DNA of 64,000 nucleotides, taken from positions 38,074,568-38,138,567 of the forward strand of contig JALMQS010000153.1 of NCBI GenBank assembly GCA_024734495.1. The letters are read 5' to 3'. Position numbers and translations under genes: made by a program. The notes beneath the pieces are model-generated. The model did not search any database. It saw only the letters and a list, made by a program, of their open reading frames with translations, and had not been told where the DNA came from. The stretch comes from Forficula auricularia. Its lineage: Eukaryota; Arthropoda; Insecta; Dermaptera; Forficulidae. Below are positions 22,164-32,056 of the stretch, in pieces; positions within the stretch are counted from its first letter, which is position 1; each line of letters begins with the position of its first letter.

Positions 22164-22905
22164 AATGTTTCACCTAGAACCAACACCGAACTCCTTAAAA
22201 GTTATATATATATCATTTAAAATTATTGATTCACGGAAACTGCAATCATCCGTACTGAATTTCGAAAAAGTTTCCATGTTTTTCTTCAATTTAATTATTT
22301 AATTTTGTCCGCCCGTGTGCGATACACACACCCCTTGCAGATATTCCAGTCACGGTTCTGGATTTTGGATATATTAATAAATAAAGAAAGAATTGATAGG
22401 AAGGAAGTCGCTCTCTTCTCTTCTCTTTTTTTTAAAGGATTGGTGTCAGACTACTTGTCTGTCTGTCTGTTTGTCGGTGACATAGATGTCAGTTAGGTTT
22501 GTCCGGTAGGCTGCCCCGAATACTTTCCTTGTTCCGTCACCTAGGTATTCGTTCGTTCCCTCACACCTTAAAAAAAGCATTCGATCTCTGTCCTTTCTTT
22601 AGTTCTTCTTCCTAATCTATTCACATTCTTTTATCCTCATTTGGGAATGCAGTTATGATATATATATATATAGTTAGAGAGACAAAGCATAAATTATACA
22701 CCTGCATGGAAGAATTAAAAATAAATAAATAAATAAATAATTCATTAATTTCGTGCACCAGCTATGATATTCGTTGAATGTCTATTTATTTAGTCTTTAG
22801 TGCATATACGAGCTAGAATCCCATTTATAAAAATTAAAAAAAATACATATATCTACTTTTTTATACAAATTAACTTTTAAACGTTATTAATTAGTAGAGA
22901 TTGTG
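22164..22905. other. Unassigned sequence with an M-motif and microsatellites
   Basis: The M-motif (minus strand) is at 22168-22197, directly outside the foldback arm. (GTCT)n lies near 22455-22475, (TA)n near 22660, and (AAAT)n near 22720. I see no gene. Confidence 0.45.
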
Positions 22906-23066
22906 GTGTTGGTGCAAGGTGAAACATCTTTAATAAAGATAAGAGTAAATAAATATTATATTTAATATTGATTTACTATGAGTTAAGGATAGTTAAGTGA
23001 CCTAGTATCCTTAACTCATAGTAAATCAATATTAAATATAATATTTATTTACTCTTATCTTTTTTA
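22906..23066. repeat. Foldback with adjacent M-motif
   Basis: GTGGTGTTGGTGCAAGGTGA precedes the left arm. Arms 22934-22990 and 23005-23066 (AAGATAAGAGTAAATAAATA and onward) pair without visible mismatch around a ~20-nt centre. No hammerhead-like core is present. Confidence 0.85.
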
Positions 23067-23087
23067 AACGTTAGTTTTAATTTTTTT

Positions 23088-24050
23088 TAACCGACTTCAA
23101 AAAAGATGAGAAATGAATTTTTTTGTGTCTATGTTACTCGATTTCTTCGCCAATTGTGAACCGATTTTGATGATTTTTTTTTCATTGGGTTCAGTATAGT
23201 TTTCGATTGGTACCATATTAATTTGGTCAAGTTCTGATGATGTTTGTTCGTCGATTTCTTTTTACCACGTTGACCGATTTCGATGATTCTTTTTTATTGG
23301 AAAGGGGATACCTTAGGGGTGGTTCCACATTAATTTGGTCAAGTTCTGATGATATGATCAATGACAAAATAACGGAAATCTCCAATTTTTATGAGCAAAT
23401 AATCGAAATTATAATAAATAAAATCTTTTATAAAACAAAAAAAAAACATTGTTAAGACGTTCATTAAAAACCCGCTAACGTTTCGAGATAATTTCTCTAT
23501 TTATGAATTGAATTTTATTATCATTTTCTGATTCATTCGCCCTACGCTTACTCTTACGAGATGCATCCAAGGTATTATATTAAGTCACTATTAATAACAT
23601 CACTAAAAAGAGAAAAATAAAAATAATTTTTAGAAAAAAATAAAACCGACTTTAAAAAGTTTAATGCAACAAATGAAATAATAAGAACTCAAAAATAAAA
23701 TAAAATGCACTAAAAGGTATAAAATAATTATCTAATTTAGTTACAATTAAAGGACGAAATATTAACATAAAAACACTTTTTGAAGTCGGTGCCAAACAAA
23801 CTATATAAGCGAGCTTACGCGGTTCATTGCCCGCCAAACGTACTAAGTAAGATCCATCGAGTGCGATTCATAAAATGTATATGTTTGGCACCGACTTCAA
23901 AAAGTGATTTTATGTAATAATTTCATCGTTTAGTTTAGTAAGTTAATTATTTTATAGCTTTTAGTGCATTTTATTTTATTTTTGAGTTCTTATTTTATTT
24001 GTTGCATTTAATTTTTTTGAAGTCGGTTTTTTTTTCTAAAAATTATTTTA
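23088..24050. mobile_element. CCGACTTC foldback element, copy 1
   Basis: It starts AACCGACTTCAAAAAAG and ends TTTTTTGAAGTCGG. Inner copies of the same word at 23645, 23783 (inverted) and 23888 create a second palindrome (23640-24040) around a ~90-bp unique centre. AACCGACTTCAAAAAAGG termini are widespread in insect genomes as non-autonomous DNA elements. The short frame at 23237-23455 is not a gene. Confidence 0.7.
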
Positions 24051-24054
24051 GTAG

Positions 24055-24170
24055 TAACTTGCACCCCCTATGGATCCTGAAAGACCATTGTTTTACGGAA
24101 GAGTAGGGAAAGTTGATCAAGTGAGAGGTCGGAGGCGTAGACCCATTCTAATTCCCGGTTCTTAGAATGC
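24055..24170 (-). mobile_element. LINE-B 3' end fragment
   Basis: CCCCCTATGGATCCTGAAAG and GGAAAGTTGATCAAGTGAGA match the 3' ends of the LINE-B copies at 37240 and 62090. Confidence 0.6.
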
Positions 24171-24194
24171 GATCCATACTAGAAATCAATATAT

Positions 24195-24400
24195 TTAATT
24201 ACATGACACGAAACCCCATGTAATTTTTGGCAAAACCGTCACGTGCTAAAATTCAACCTAATTGAATACTACAATTTGTGGCTTTAATTGTGTTCATGGG
24301 TTCCGTAGTCTTTACCTGAGAACCCTTTGAAGTCGTTCTTGCTGCGAGACCGATTGCAATACTTTCCCCATGCTTTGCGTTGGATAAAGTAAAAATCAGT
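24195..24400 (-). repeat. Arm of a widely spaced inverted repeat
   Basis: Inverted match to 26820-27010: TTTTTGGCAAAACCGTCACG, GGGTTCCGTAGTCTTTACCT and the ACTTTATCC/GGATAAAGT end. The pair encloses 24.4-26.8 kb. Confidence 0.6.
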
Positions 24401-25009
24401 GTTTTTTCTTATTTTTTTTTCAAAATATTTCAAAAACTAATTACTAAAAAAATTAAGCGAAATTACAGCATTTAGAAAAATAAGGGAACTACCTATATAC
24501 CAAATTGTTTTCTCTATAGTTCTCTTTTCAAGTCCAATTTTTTAAATATTGTTTATTGGGATAAGAGAAAGTTGTATGATAAGCATATCAATTTCTTACT
24601 CTCTGATTGGTTACCCTTGACACAGGTTGTCCTATGTTTGTCTCTCTCTCCCTGTGCGTGTGTGTGTGTTTTGAGATGAACGTTTTTCAAGTGTGTAACT
24701 AACGGGATTAAGAGAGAATAAAGGTCAGGTCCTATGTAAGTGGAACATTTGTAGGAAAATAACAACAACAACAACACGCGTGATACATTATCAGTTGAAA
24801 GGCCCTTTAAATAAATCAATTTTGAATAAAAGAGAAAGAAAATTTGATTCTCTTTAAAACTTGTTAAATGTTGTTAAGGCTATTCCACACTTGATAAAAC
24901 ATTTAATTACTGTTAGAATAGCTGTCTAGGAAGGAAATCGTTCTAATTCATATTTGCTGCGTTAAATACCTGCACTTGTAATGAAAGATTTTTTACTTTC
25001 ACATTTATA
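24401..25009. other. Unassigned sequence
   Basis: A (GT)n run lies near 24655-24670 and (AAC)n near 24760. I see no gene. Confidence 0.4.
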
Positions 25010-25446
25010 TTCATAGAATATAATGGGGAAGTATTGCGATGGCCTATCTGGGTCCTGACTCTTTGAGAGCTTGTATCTCTGAGATGAAAAACTTAATTTC
25101 ATTTTGTAACTTCTAGGTGGAAGGAATCGATGCCCTTAATAGTTGGAAATCGGGTTTAGGACATAAAACTGGAAATTGTGGTCCCCAGAGGCCAAAGAGG
25201 GGTCAAAAATCCATTGGTCAGTGCGTAAGAAAGTACGTATGTACCACCCCTGGTGTTTCGCAATCATAAGTCCCAGAGATACGAAATTCGAAACTTAAGC
25301 TTGATATAGGCTAGAAAGAGTACAGCAAGGTTTTGGTTGAAATCGGAAGACATTTACATGGAAGATTTTTCGTTTTTTTTTCTCAAAAACGGCTATAACG
25401 ATATTTTTAACCGACTTCAAAAAAGGAGGAGGTTCTCTATTGATTG

Positions 25447-25487
<41 letters not shown>

Positions 25488-26330
25488 TGCCTATGTTACC
25501 TCATATCTCCGCCAATTGTCAACCGATTTTGAAAATTTTTTTTGCATTGGGTCCAGTCTAGCTTCCGATTGGTCCCATTTTTTTTTCGATTTTTTTTCAT
25601 AGGTATTAGACCTTTTTTATTAGGTTTGTTTAGGTTTGTTTTAGACCTAACCTCTTTGTTTATGAACCGATTTCGATGGTTCTTTTTTTATCCGAAAGGG
25701 GGTGTCTTAGGGATGGTGTCATATTAATTTGGTCAAGTTCTGATGATATAATCACTATTAATAACATCACTAAAAAGAGAAAAATAAAAATTTTTAAGAA
25801 AAAAATAAAAACCGACTTCAAAAAATTAAGTGCAACAAATATAAAAATACACTAAAAGGTATAAAATAATTATTATCTTATTTAGTTACAACTAAACGAC
25901 GAAATATTAACACGAAATTACTTTTTTGAAGTTGGTGCCAAACATATACCTTTTATGAATCGCACTCGACGGATCTTACTTAGTACGTTTGGCAGGTACG
26001 CTCGCTTATAGGTATAGTTTGTTTGGCACCGACTTCAAAAAGTAATTTCGTGTTAATATTTCGTCGTTTAGTTGTAACTAAATAAGATAATAATTATTTT
26101 ATACCTTTTAGTGTATTTTTATATTTGTTGCACCCAATTTTTTGAAGTCGGTTTATTTTTTTCTTAAAATTTTTTTAAAAATTAGTGTATTTATCAAGTG
26201 TCATGAGTTATTAGTTGTATCAAATTTTTAATCCGATTGAAATAAAGGAAGGGGGTGTAAAGTAGGAGTGTCGCGAAGATTTCAAATAAATGAAAATGTG
26301 AAAGTCGTGTGGTGAACACACCAGTTGATT
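25010..26330 (+). mobile_element. Helitron-like block interrupted by a CCGACTTC element
   Basis: 25010-25404 and 26175-26330 are the two halves of the unit that is continuous at about 5330-6060. The joint lies at a TTTTTTAA stretch. Confidence 0.7.
25405..26174. mobile_element. CCGACTTC foldback element, copy 2 (nested)
   Basis: It begins AACCGACTTCAAAAAAGGAG and ends after GAAGTCGGTTTA. The flanking block reads ATTTTTTAA at both joints, compatible with a TTAA target duplication. A pure T-run of 38 nt lies at 25449-25486. The inner palindrome 25800-26160 has a ~75-nt centre (TTTATGAATCGCACTCGACG...) related to those of copies 1 and 3. Confidence 0.7.
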
Positions 26331-26445
26331 TTTAATGCAATCGAGTTTAAGTGCCAGGAAGATGCAGCCCCTATGGATCTCGAAAGACACTTACCATACA
26401 TTACCGAAGAGAATGGAAAATTGATCAGTCATATGATTGTCATTA
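26325..26445 (-). mobile_element. LINE-B 3' end fragment
   Basis: TTTTTAATGCAATCGAGTTT and GATGCAGCCCCTATGGATCT match the 3' terminus of LINE-B. Only ~120 bp remain. Confidence 0.65.
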
Positions 26446-26685
26446 GTGATTAGGACTGGTCAGAGAGAGAATTGTGGAAGAAAGAGAAGATGATAAAATA
26501 GGACGGAATACCAATTAAGACTCGGAAATTTGAAAATAGTTTCCAATATTAGGGAGCCCTTAAAAATTGAACACTGGTTTTACATCGGGTGATTATAAAC
26601 AGTTATAATCTACCACTTGAAATGATTGGATTCAAGAAAAACAACTCGAATTAAATATATTTAAAAAAACTAAAAACCTTGCTTC

Positions 26686-26812
26686 TAAAAAGTACAAAAT
26701 AATGTAATGCTTAATCAAAAAGTGTGGGTCCTAGAAAGTTTTAATTAATTTCGGCAAAGTGCCCCACGCTTTTTGATTAAGTATTACACTATTTTGTACT
26801 TTTTGAACATAT
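26686..26812. repeat. Foldback (copy of the retrovirus target family)
   Basis: AAAAAGTACAAAATAATGTA and CTTTTTGATTAAGTATTACA form inverted arms. The sequence is closely related to the foldback at 33925-34117. Confidence 0.7.
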
Positions 26813-27180
26813 TTTTTAGTTTTTTACTTTATCCAATGCGAAGCATGGGAGAAAGTATTGGAATCGCTCTCGCGGCAAGCGCGACTTCAAAGGGTCCTCA
26901 GGTAAAGACTACGGAACCCATGGACTCAATTAAGGTCACAAATTGAAGTATTCAATGAGATTGAATTTTAGCACGTGACGGTTTTGCCAAAAATTACCTG
27001 GGATATCGCCGAGAGGCCAAAAAGTGCCATTTTTTTTGGAAGTGCGTGCGGATGGATGGATGGATTGATGGATGTGTGTTATCGTTTTTTCGTCCACGAA
27101 TTTTTCCACACCGTTGCACCGAATGAATTGAAATTGAAAACCTACCAGTATTTTAACAAAATGAAGCGCTGATTAGTTTT
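26813..27180 (+). repeat. Inverted partner of 24195-24400
   Basis: The shared ~190 bp is followed by a GGAT-rich run (27050-27075) and unassigned sequence. The frame at 26975-27172 is not convincing as a gene. Confidence 0.5.
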
Positions 27181-27774
27181 TGGTACATATCGGTCCACAA
27201 ACATTAGTACTTTATTTCAGTACTTTTTTAGTTTTTTCTAAATATCTTGAAAATGACTTAACCAATTTTGATGAAATTTAATATCCTAATTAAGTACCTT
27301 GGGAACCACAAAAAGGTTAAATAAAGTTTTTAGTAAAATTATATTTTAAAGTACTTTACTCTAGAACATATTAATATTTCAAATGAATTTGGATAAAGTT
27401 TAGCAACGATCCGTTGCAGTTTATTTTAAAATATAAATTATTTTTTTACTTTTTAGTCATAATTATTTTTATTGAGAAATGTTAGCGGAATTTAACAGAA
27501 TGAAATGTATTTATTTTTATTATTTTTAAATAATTTCATTTAAATTGAGTAGGTAAACAATTATTTTTATAGAGAAATGTTTGTGAAATTTAACAGAACA
27601 AAAGTCAGATTGGTACATAGATAAATAAATACATACATAGATACATTCAGATGAAGCTAATATAAAGTGTGTAAAAATAAAAACATTTCATTCTGTTAAA
27701 TTCCGCAAACTTTTCAATATAAAAATAATTAAGACCAAAAAGCAAAAAATTGTAATTTAAAAAAACTAAAAAAG
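27181..27774. other. AT-rich sequence with short internal repeats
   Basis: AGAAATGTTAGCGGAATTTA, its variant at 27575, and an inverted copy at 27690-27710 recur. AGCAACGATCCGTTGCAGTT (27408) recurs at 38943. I see no gene. Confidence 0.5.
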
Positions 27775-27778
27775 CACG

Positions 27779-28030
27779 AGTCACGTCAGGATATTGTGTT
27801 ATCTATTCCCACGCTGAGAGAGTTACAGACTCAGCATTTATCTAGTATATAAAGACGGATGTCCAGTGGGAACATTAAGGCTTGTCTTAGGCTCGTTTTG
27901 ATCACATTCGACTTGAGACCTCCAATCTCCAAGTATAACCTGTTGTATTTTAAATTCTACTTAATAAAACCAATTTATTCAAAATTCATATCGTTTTTTT
28001 TTGAAAACTACGATACCGAAGAATAAAATT
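27779..28030 (+). repeat. 5' LTR (252 bp)
   Basis: By eye it is identical to 33666-33917. It contains a TATATAAAG box (27846-27854) and an AATAAA signal (27963-27968). It begins AGTCACGTCAGG and ends GAATAAAATT. Confidence 0.92.
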
Positions 28031-28047
28031 GGCGGCAGTCGGTAGGA
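28030..28047 (+). promoter_or_regulatory. Primer-binding site, tRNA-Ser type
   Basis: TGGCGGCAGTCGGTAGGA starts on the last T of the LTR. It is complementary to the 3' end of insect tRNA-Ser plus CCA, with one extra G and a G/U-type difference. tRNA-Ser priming is known for the 17.6/297 branch of errantiviruses. Confidence 0.8.
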
Positions 28048-28830
28048 CAAAACCCAAAAACCCCGGATTTCGGTAGGCCAAAACCTAAAATTTCGAAAGC
28101 CACTTTGGGAATCGCCCGACGTCCGTGTCGCAGTGCCAACGGACGGTCAGCTCTTAAGCTGTTTACTAGCGAAAAACCTATCATCGCCTTGCCACGACAA
28201 CCCGTTGACAACCGTCAGCCAACCGCCAACCAAATTGGAGCGATAGGAAGCCACCAGCCTTAACGAGGAGTGGACTTCGAGCTGCGGGACATCACACAAA
28301 TACTGAGGAAGATACAGCCGAAACTTCCCAAGGGCGCAGTCAGCATCGTCAGCGGAGAATACAACACAAAGGTTAGAAACGAACAGACATCCTTCCGGTC
28401 AACCGTACTGTTACACGGCCCATAATTTGAACTCTGAACGTAAAAATTAAATAATTAAGATTAAAGTTGAAATATTAAAGTAAATTGTTAAAATAAATAA
28501 GCAGGATAAATAAATAAAGGAGATTAATGCATGAGATAAATAAATAAATAAATGTTAAATAAAGAAATAAATAAAGGTTAATGCATGAAAAGTGAATAAA
28601 TAATTGTTAAATAAATAAATAAATAAATAAAGGTTAATGCACAAAATAAAAAAATAAAATAATTGTGAAAGTCAAACAAAGTAATAATACAAGTAAATGA
28701 ATAAAGTTAATGCATGAATTGAAATAAATAATATTATAAATAAAATAATACTAATATAAAATAAATAGTAATTGCTTGAGGAAGACTTAACAGATTTAAA
28801 TAAATAATAAATAATTAAAAAGAATAAACA
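28048..28830 (+). promoter_or_regulatory. Long 5' leader with repeated TTAATGCATGA motif
   Basis: The leader is ~780 bp. Its 3' half (28490-28730) is a degenerate array in which TTAATGCATGA or a close form recurs at 28524, 28578, 28634 and 28707 between AAATAAAT runs. In gypsy the same position holds the Su(Hw) insulator, whose sites also centre on TGCAT in AT-rich DNA. Any insulator role here is an inference. Confidence 0.45.
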
Positions 28831-29679
28831 ATGGCTACATTATCCCATTCCGAACTTTTAAAATTGATTCCTAAATATAACGGTTCCCCTGAATTATTGG
28901 AGGAATTTATTGAAAATACTGAGGCGATAGTAAGAAATTTTAGTGAAGTCCCTATTGATCAACAAAATTTAATTTTATTACATATCAAGAATCAAATAAT
29001 AGGAGAAGCTAGACATAAAATATTAGGCCATCATGTCAGAAATTGGGATGAATTAGTAATCTTATTAAGAAACTTATTCAAATCGCCAAAGAATGAAAAT
29101 ACAATTAAAGTAGAATTATTTTCCCTAACGAATAAAAATCTAGGTATTGAGAAAAATTATGTAGAAATAAACAAATTAATGACCCAGTATAATTCCCGAA
29201 TAAACGCTAGAAATATTGAAACAGATATTAAAACCGAATTAATTAAAGAATTTTCTAAAGATGCCACACAAATTTTTATAAAAACATTAAAGGAACCCAC
29301 AGCAAGCCAGGTTTTAGCACAAAATCTAGGTTCAGTATACGAGGTTTATGAGTACATTCTCAATAGAACGAATGCACTAACAGTTGAGGGCAAACCAAAA
29401 ATAAATAATAATAATTATAATAATACAAATTACAGAAATTTTCAACCTAGGAATTTTCAACCTAGACAGAATTTTCAACCCAGACCCCATTTCCAAAATT
29501 ATCAAAATGGTTATCAAAACTCTAATAATTATAGAAATCATAATAATTACAGGCCCCCACGTCCACAATATTTTAATCAAACCCCAATGTCCACACAGAC
29601 AATTCAGAATCAATCAGGTCAGGAAAGAAGAGAAAATCATTTTTTAGGAAGAGGCCCCCGAGAGAACGAACTCACATAA
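28831..29679 (+). CDS. gag: Retroviral Gag polyprotein
   Basis: 282 residues starting at the first ATG after the leader. The first ~190 residues are a helical capsid-like region. The C-terminus is rich in Asn, Arg, Gln and Pro, with NFQPR repeats, and has no CCHC zinc knuckle, as is usual for errantivirus Gag. It is intact, with AT-rich codon use like the rest of the element. It should assemble the core and bind RNA. The frame ends at 29677-29679. The Pol frame (-1) is open across the overlap from 29640, so Pol is expected as a Gag-Pol fusion. Confidence 0.85.
   Translation: MATLSHSELLKLIPKYNGSPELLEEFIENTEAIVRNFSEVPIDQQNLILLHIKNQIIGEARHKILGHHVRNWDELVILLRNLFKSPKNENTIKVELFSLTNKNLGIEKNYVEINKLMTQYNSRINARNIETDIKTELIKEFSKDATQIFIKTLKEPTASQVLAQNLGSVYEVYEYILNRTNALTVEGKPKINNNNYNNTNYRNFQPRNFQPRQNFQPRPHFQNYQNGYQNSNNYRNHNNYRPPRPQYFNQTPMSTQTIQNQSGQERRENHFLGRGPRENELT
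29640..29646 (+). promoter_or_regulatory. -1 ribosomal frameshift heptamer
   Basis: T TTT TTA is in register with the gag frame (codons TTT at 29641 and TTA at 29644). A shift of -1 enters the pol frame, which is open from here through 29757 and beyond. A G/C-rich stretch (GGAAGAGGCCCCCGAG) follows directly. Confidence 0.8.
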
Positions 29680-29756
29680 CACCCCAAATTAATTATAATA
29701 ATTTCGAATATAGGGACAGTATAAATGAAAAATCATCGTTACCATATTTAGAGTGG

Positions 29757-31409
29757 ATGAATTTAAAAGTTTTAATAGATACAGGATCTACTGTAAACTT
29801 AATAAAACCAGAGATAGCTAATTTATATACAAAGTTTAAAGAGGATAATTTTATAAAATCTATTAATGGGTCCAGGAAAATAACAGAATACACATATGTA
29901 AAATTTTTAGGAAAGGAATATATAAAAACATTAATAATTGATTTTCATAAGGACTTCGATATTTTAATAGGGTTAGACGCAATCAAAAAATTAGAATTTG
30001 CGTGGAATTTTAAGGATGACGAAATTACATACGAGAATAAGAAATATAAAGTCAAATATCATATTAACGAGTTAGATAAGAAATTTTCCCACAAAAGTGA
30101 TGATACGAGCAGTGATTCACTTAGTAGCCTAGACAAAGAGGAAATAGTAGACGATATTGTAACAGAGCCCACAGATGTTAAAAAGAAATATGAACCCTTA
30201 GATAGAGGCGAGGATAGCGAAAATAAAGATAACAAACCATGGGAAAAATTAAAGAGTAAGATTAATATTGAAAATAAGGTCAATAAACCTGAGATAAATA
30301 ATAGAATAATTAATAAAAAATACGTAGGTAAGGAAAAGAATGTTAGCCAGTTAACGAAAACAAAAGATCAGATGTTAAGGGATGAAAAACTAATTCATCA
30401 ACCCACACACCAAAGAGTAAAAATTAAAAATAGGAAAGACATTAAAAATACCCCAGAGATAGGTAATTTATGTCAGTATTCACATAGGGTAAAAGATGGA
30501 AAAAATTCAGAGGGTAAAGTGTCATTGAACGATCAATCAATAAATAATTTAAAGTCGGATTTAAAATATGAAGTACACATAAACGAAATGGAAATCGATG
30601 AAATCATAAATAATGAGTTAGAATCTATTTTAGCAACAGCGGGTGGTAGTCAAATTAATGAAGATTTAGAAACAGCACATTCCGCAGAAGAATCCCCTGT
30701 AGCAGGAATAAAAATTCTCGAAAATGTAGCAATTAATATTTTCAAAAATCAAATTATATTAGATTCACATGATAATGATACAAAGGTAGAAAAATTAAAA
30801 TTATTTAATAATAAAAACAGATTGATGATTACAATAAATAAACATGAAATAGATTTCGAACTGACAAAAATATTACTAGAATATATACATAGCAGTATAA
30901 AATTCTATATTTATTTTAAAGATGAAACATTATTTATTCCCTTGAATAATCTAATTCAACAAACATTTAATAGTTTAAATATTTACAAATGTAGTAAAAT
31001 TTTAGAAGATATCGAGGACCAGGAACTTAGATTAAAAATATTGAAAGATATACATGAAGGAATAACTAATCATAGAGGTATAAGCGAAAATTATTTAGAA
31101 ATAAAAAGAAAATATTATTGGCCCGCAATAAAGAAAGATATTCAGAAATATATAAATAATTGTGAAATTTGTTTAAAGGCAAAATACGAGAGAAACCCAA
31201 TTAAAAATATAAATAAAACTGAAACCCCGAGTAAACCATTTCAAATAGTGAATATAGATGTATTTGAGATATATAAAACTAAGTTCATAACAATGGTAGA
31301 CCAATTTTCGAAATTTGTAGAAGTAATACATATCAAGAATTTAACAGCAGTTGAGATTGTTAGGAAAATAGAAAAAATATTTAGTAGACTTCCGTTACCC
31401 CAAAAGTAA
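29757..31409 (+). pseudogene. pol: Pol polyprotein lacking RT/RNase H; protease to integrase core
   Basis: The frame runs 550 codons from the first ATG, but translation should enter upstream by frameshift. The retroviral aspartic protease comes first, with the catalytic D-T-G at residues 8-10. Where reverse transcriptase should follow there is only a ~180-residue Lys/Glu/Asn-rich linker. The sequence then rejoins the normal region before integrase (about residues 275-325). The integrase zinc-binding module is intact (H433, H439, C469, C472), and the first core Asp is D501. The frame stops at 31407-31409, inside the core domain. No YXDD box or RNase H motif exists anywhere in the element. The join is in frame, so the deletion did not itself break Pol. 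Confidence 0.85.
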
Positions 31410-32056
31410 TTACCGATGCCGGGAATGAATTCAATAATGAATTACTTAAAAGCTTTTGTAGAACAAATAATATAGAAATCCACTATACATGCATCGAAAA
31501 CCCAAAATCGAATTCCCCGATAGAGAGGGTACACTCTACTATTTTAGAACATTTACAAATAATTAACCAGAATATAGAATTTAAAAATTATAATATAAAA
31601 AGAAAAATGAATTTAATAGTGAAAGCGTATAATAATACTATTCATTCAACAATAGGAAAAAGTCCGTTTGAAGTTTTATATGGGAGAGATAATTTACAAA
31701 TAAATAACGAAATAATAGATTCGGAAGTAATAAATCAGTATAGTCAGGAAAAAGACTTAATGTTTAAATTAATCAAAGCAAATATTGAAAATAAGAAAAA
31801 GCGGTCAGGAGAGGAAAACCCCACTAAATTACCTAATACATTATTTTTGAAAAAGAAAAAGAGAAAGCCAAAAGGAACACAAAATTTTTCAAAGATTAAA
31901 CTTAGAGAATATAACCAAACTTTAGGAAAAATAAAAGATAGGAATAATAATAAATATCGCATTGATAGACTAAAGAGACCGCGTGTATTTCAGAAAGAAG
32001 ATGAGGACAGCAATCCTCCTTGCACTGACCCAATTGATAGCGCTGCAAGGTTATGA
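31391..32056 (+). pseudogene. pol: Integrase C-terminal part, in a shifted frame
   Basis: From about 31391-31406 the integrase core continues in a different frame (frame 2) with its second Asp (T-D-A-G) and the Glu in P-I-E-R. It then continues to a basic C-terminal region ending at 32056, which overlaps the start of env. No slippery site lies at the change, so I read this as a mutation. The ATG at 31607 is internal. As it stands the copy encodes no complete integrase. Confidence 0.8.

Noticed and set aside
26975..27172. Small plus-strand protein
   Set aside because: Lies in a dispersed repeat whose partner at 24195-24400 shows no conserved frame.
31400..31410. Second programmed frameshift in pol
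   Set aside because: No slippery heptamer in register and the site is in the middle of integrase; a mutation is more likely.
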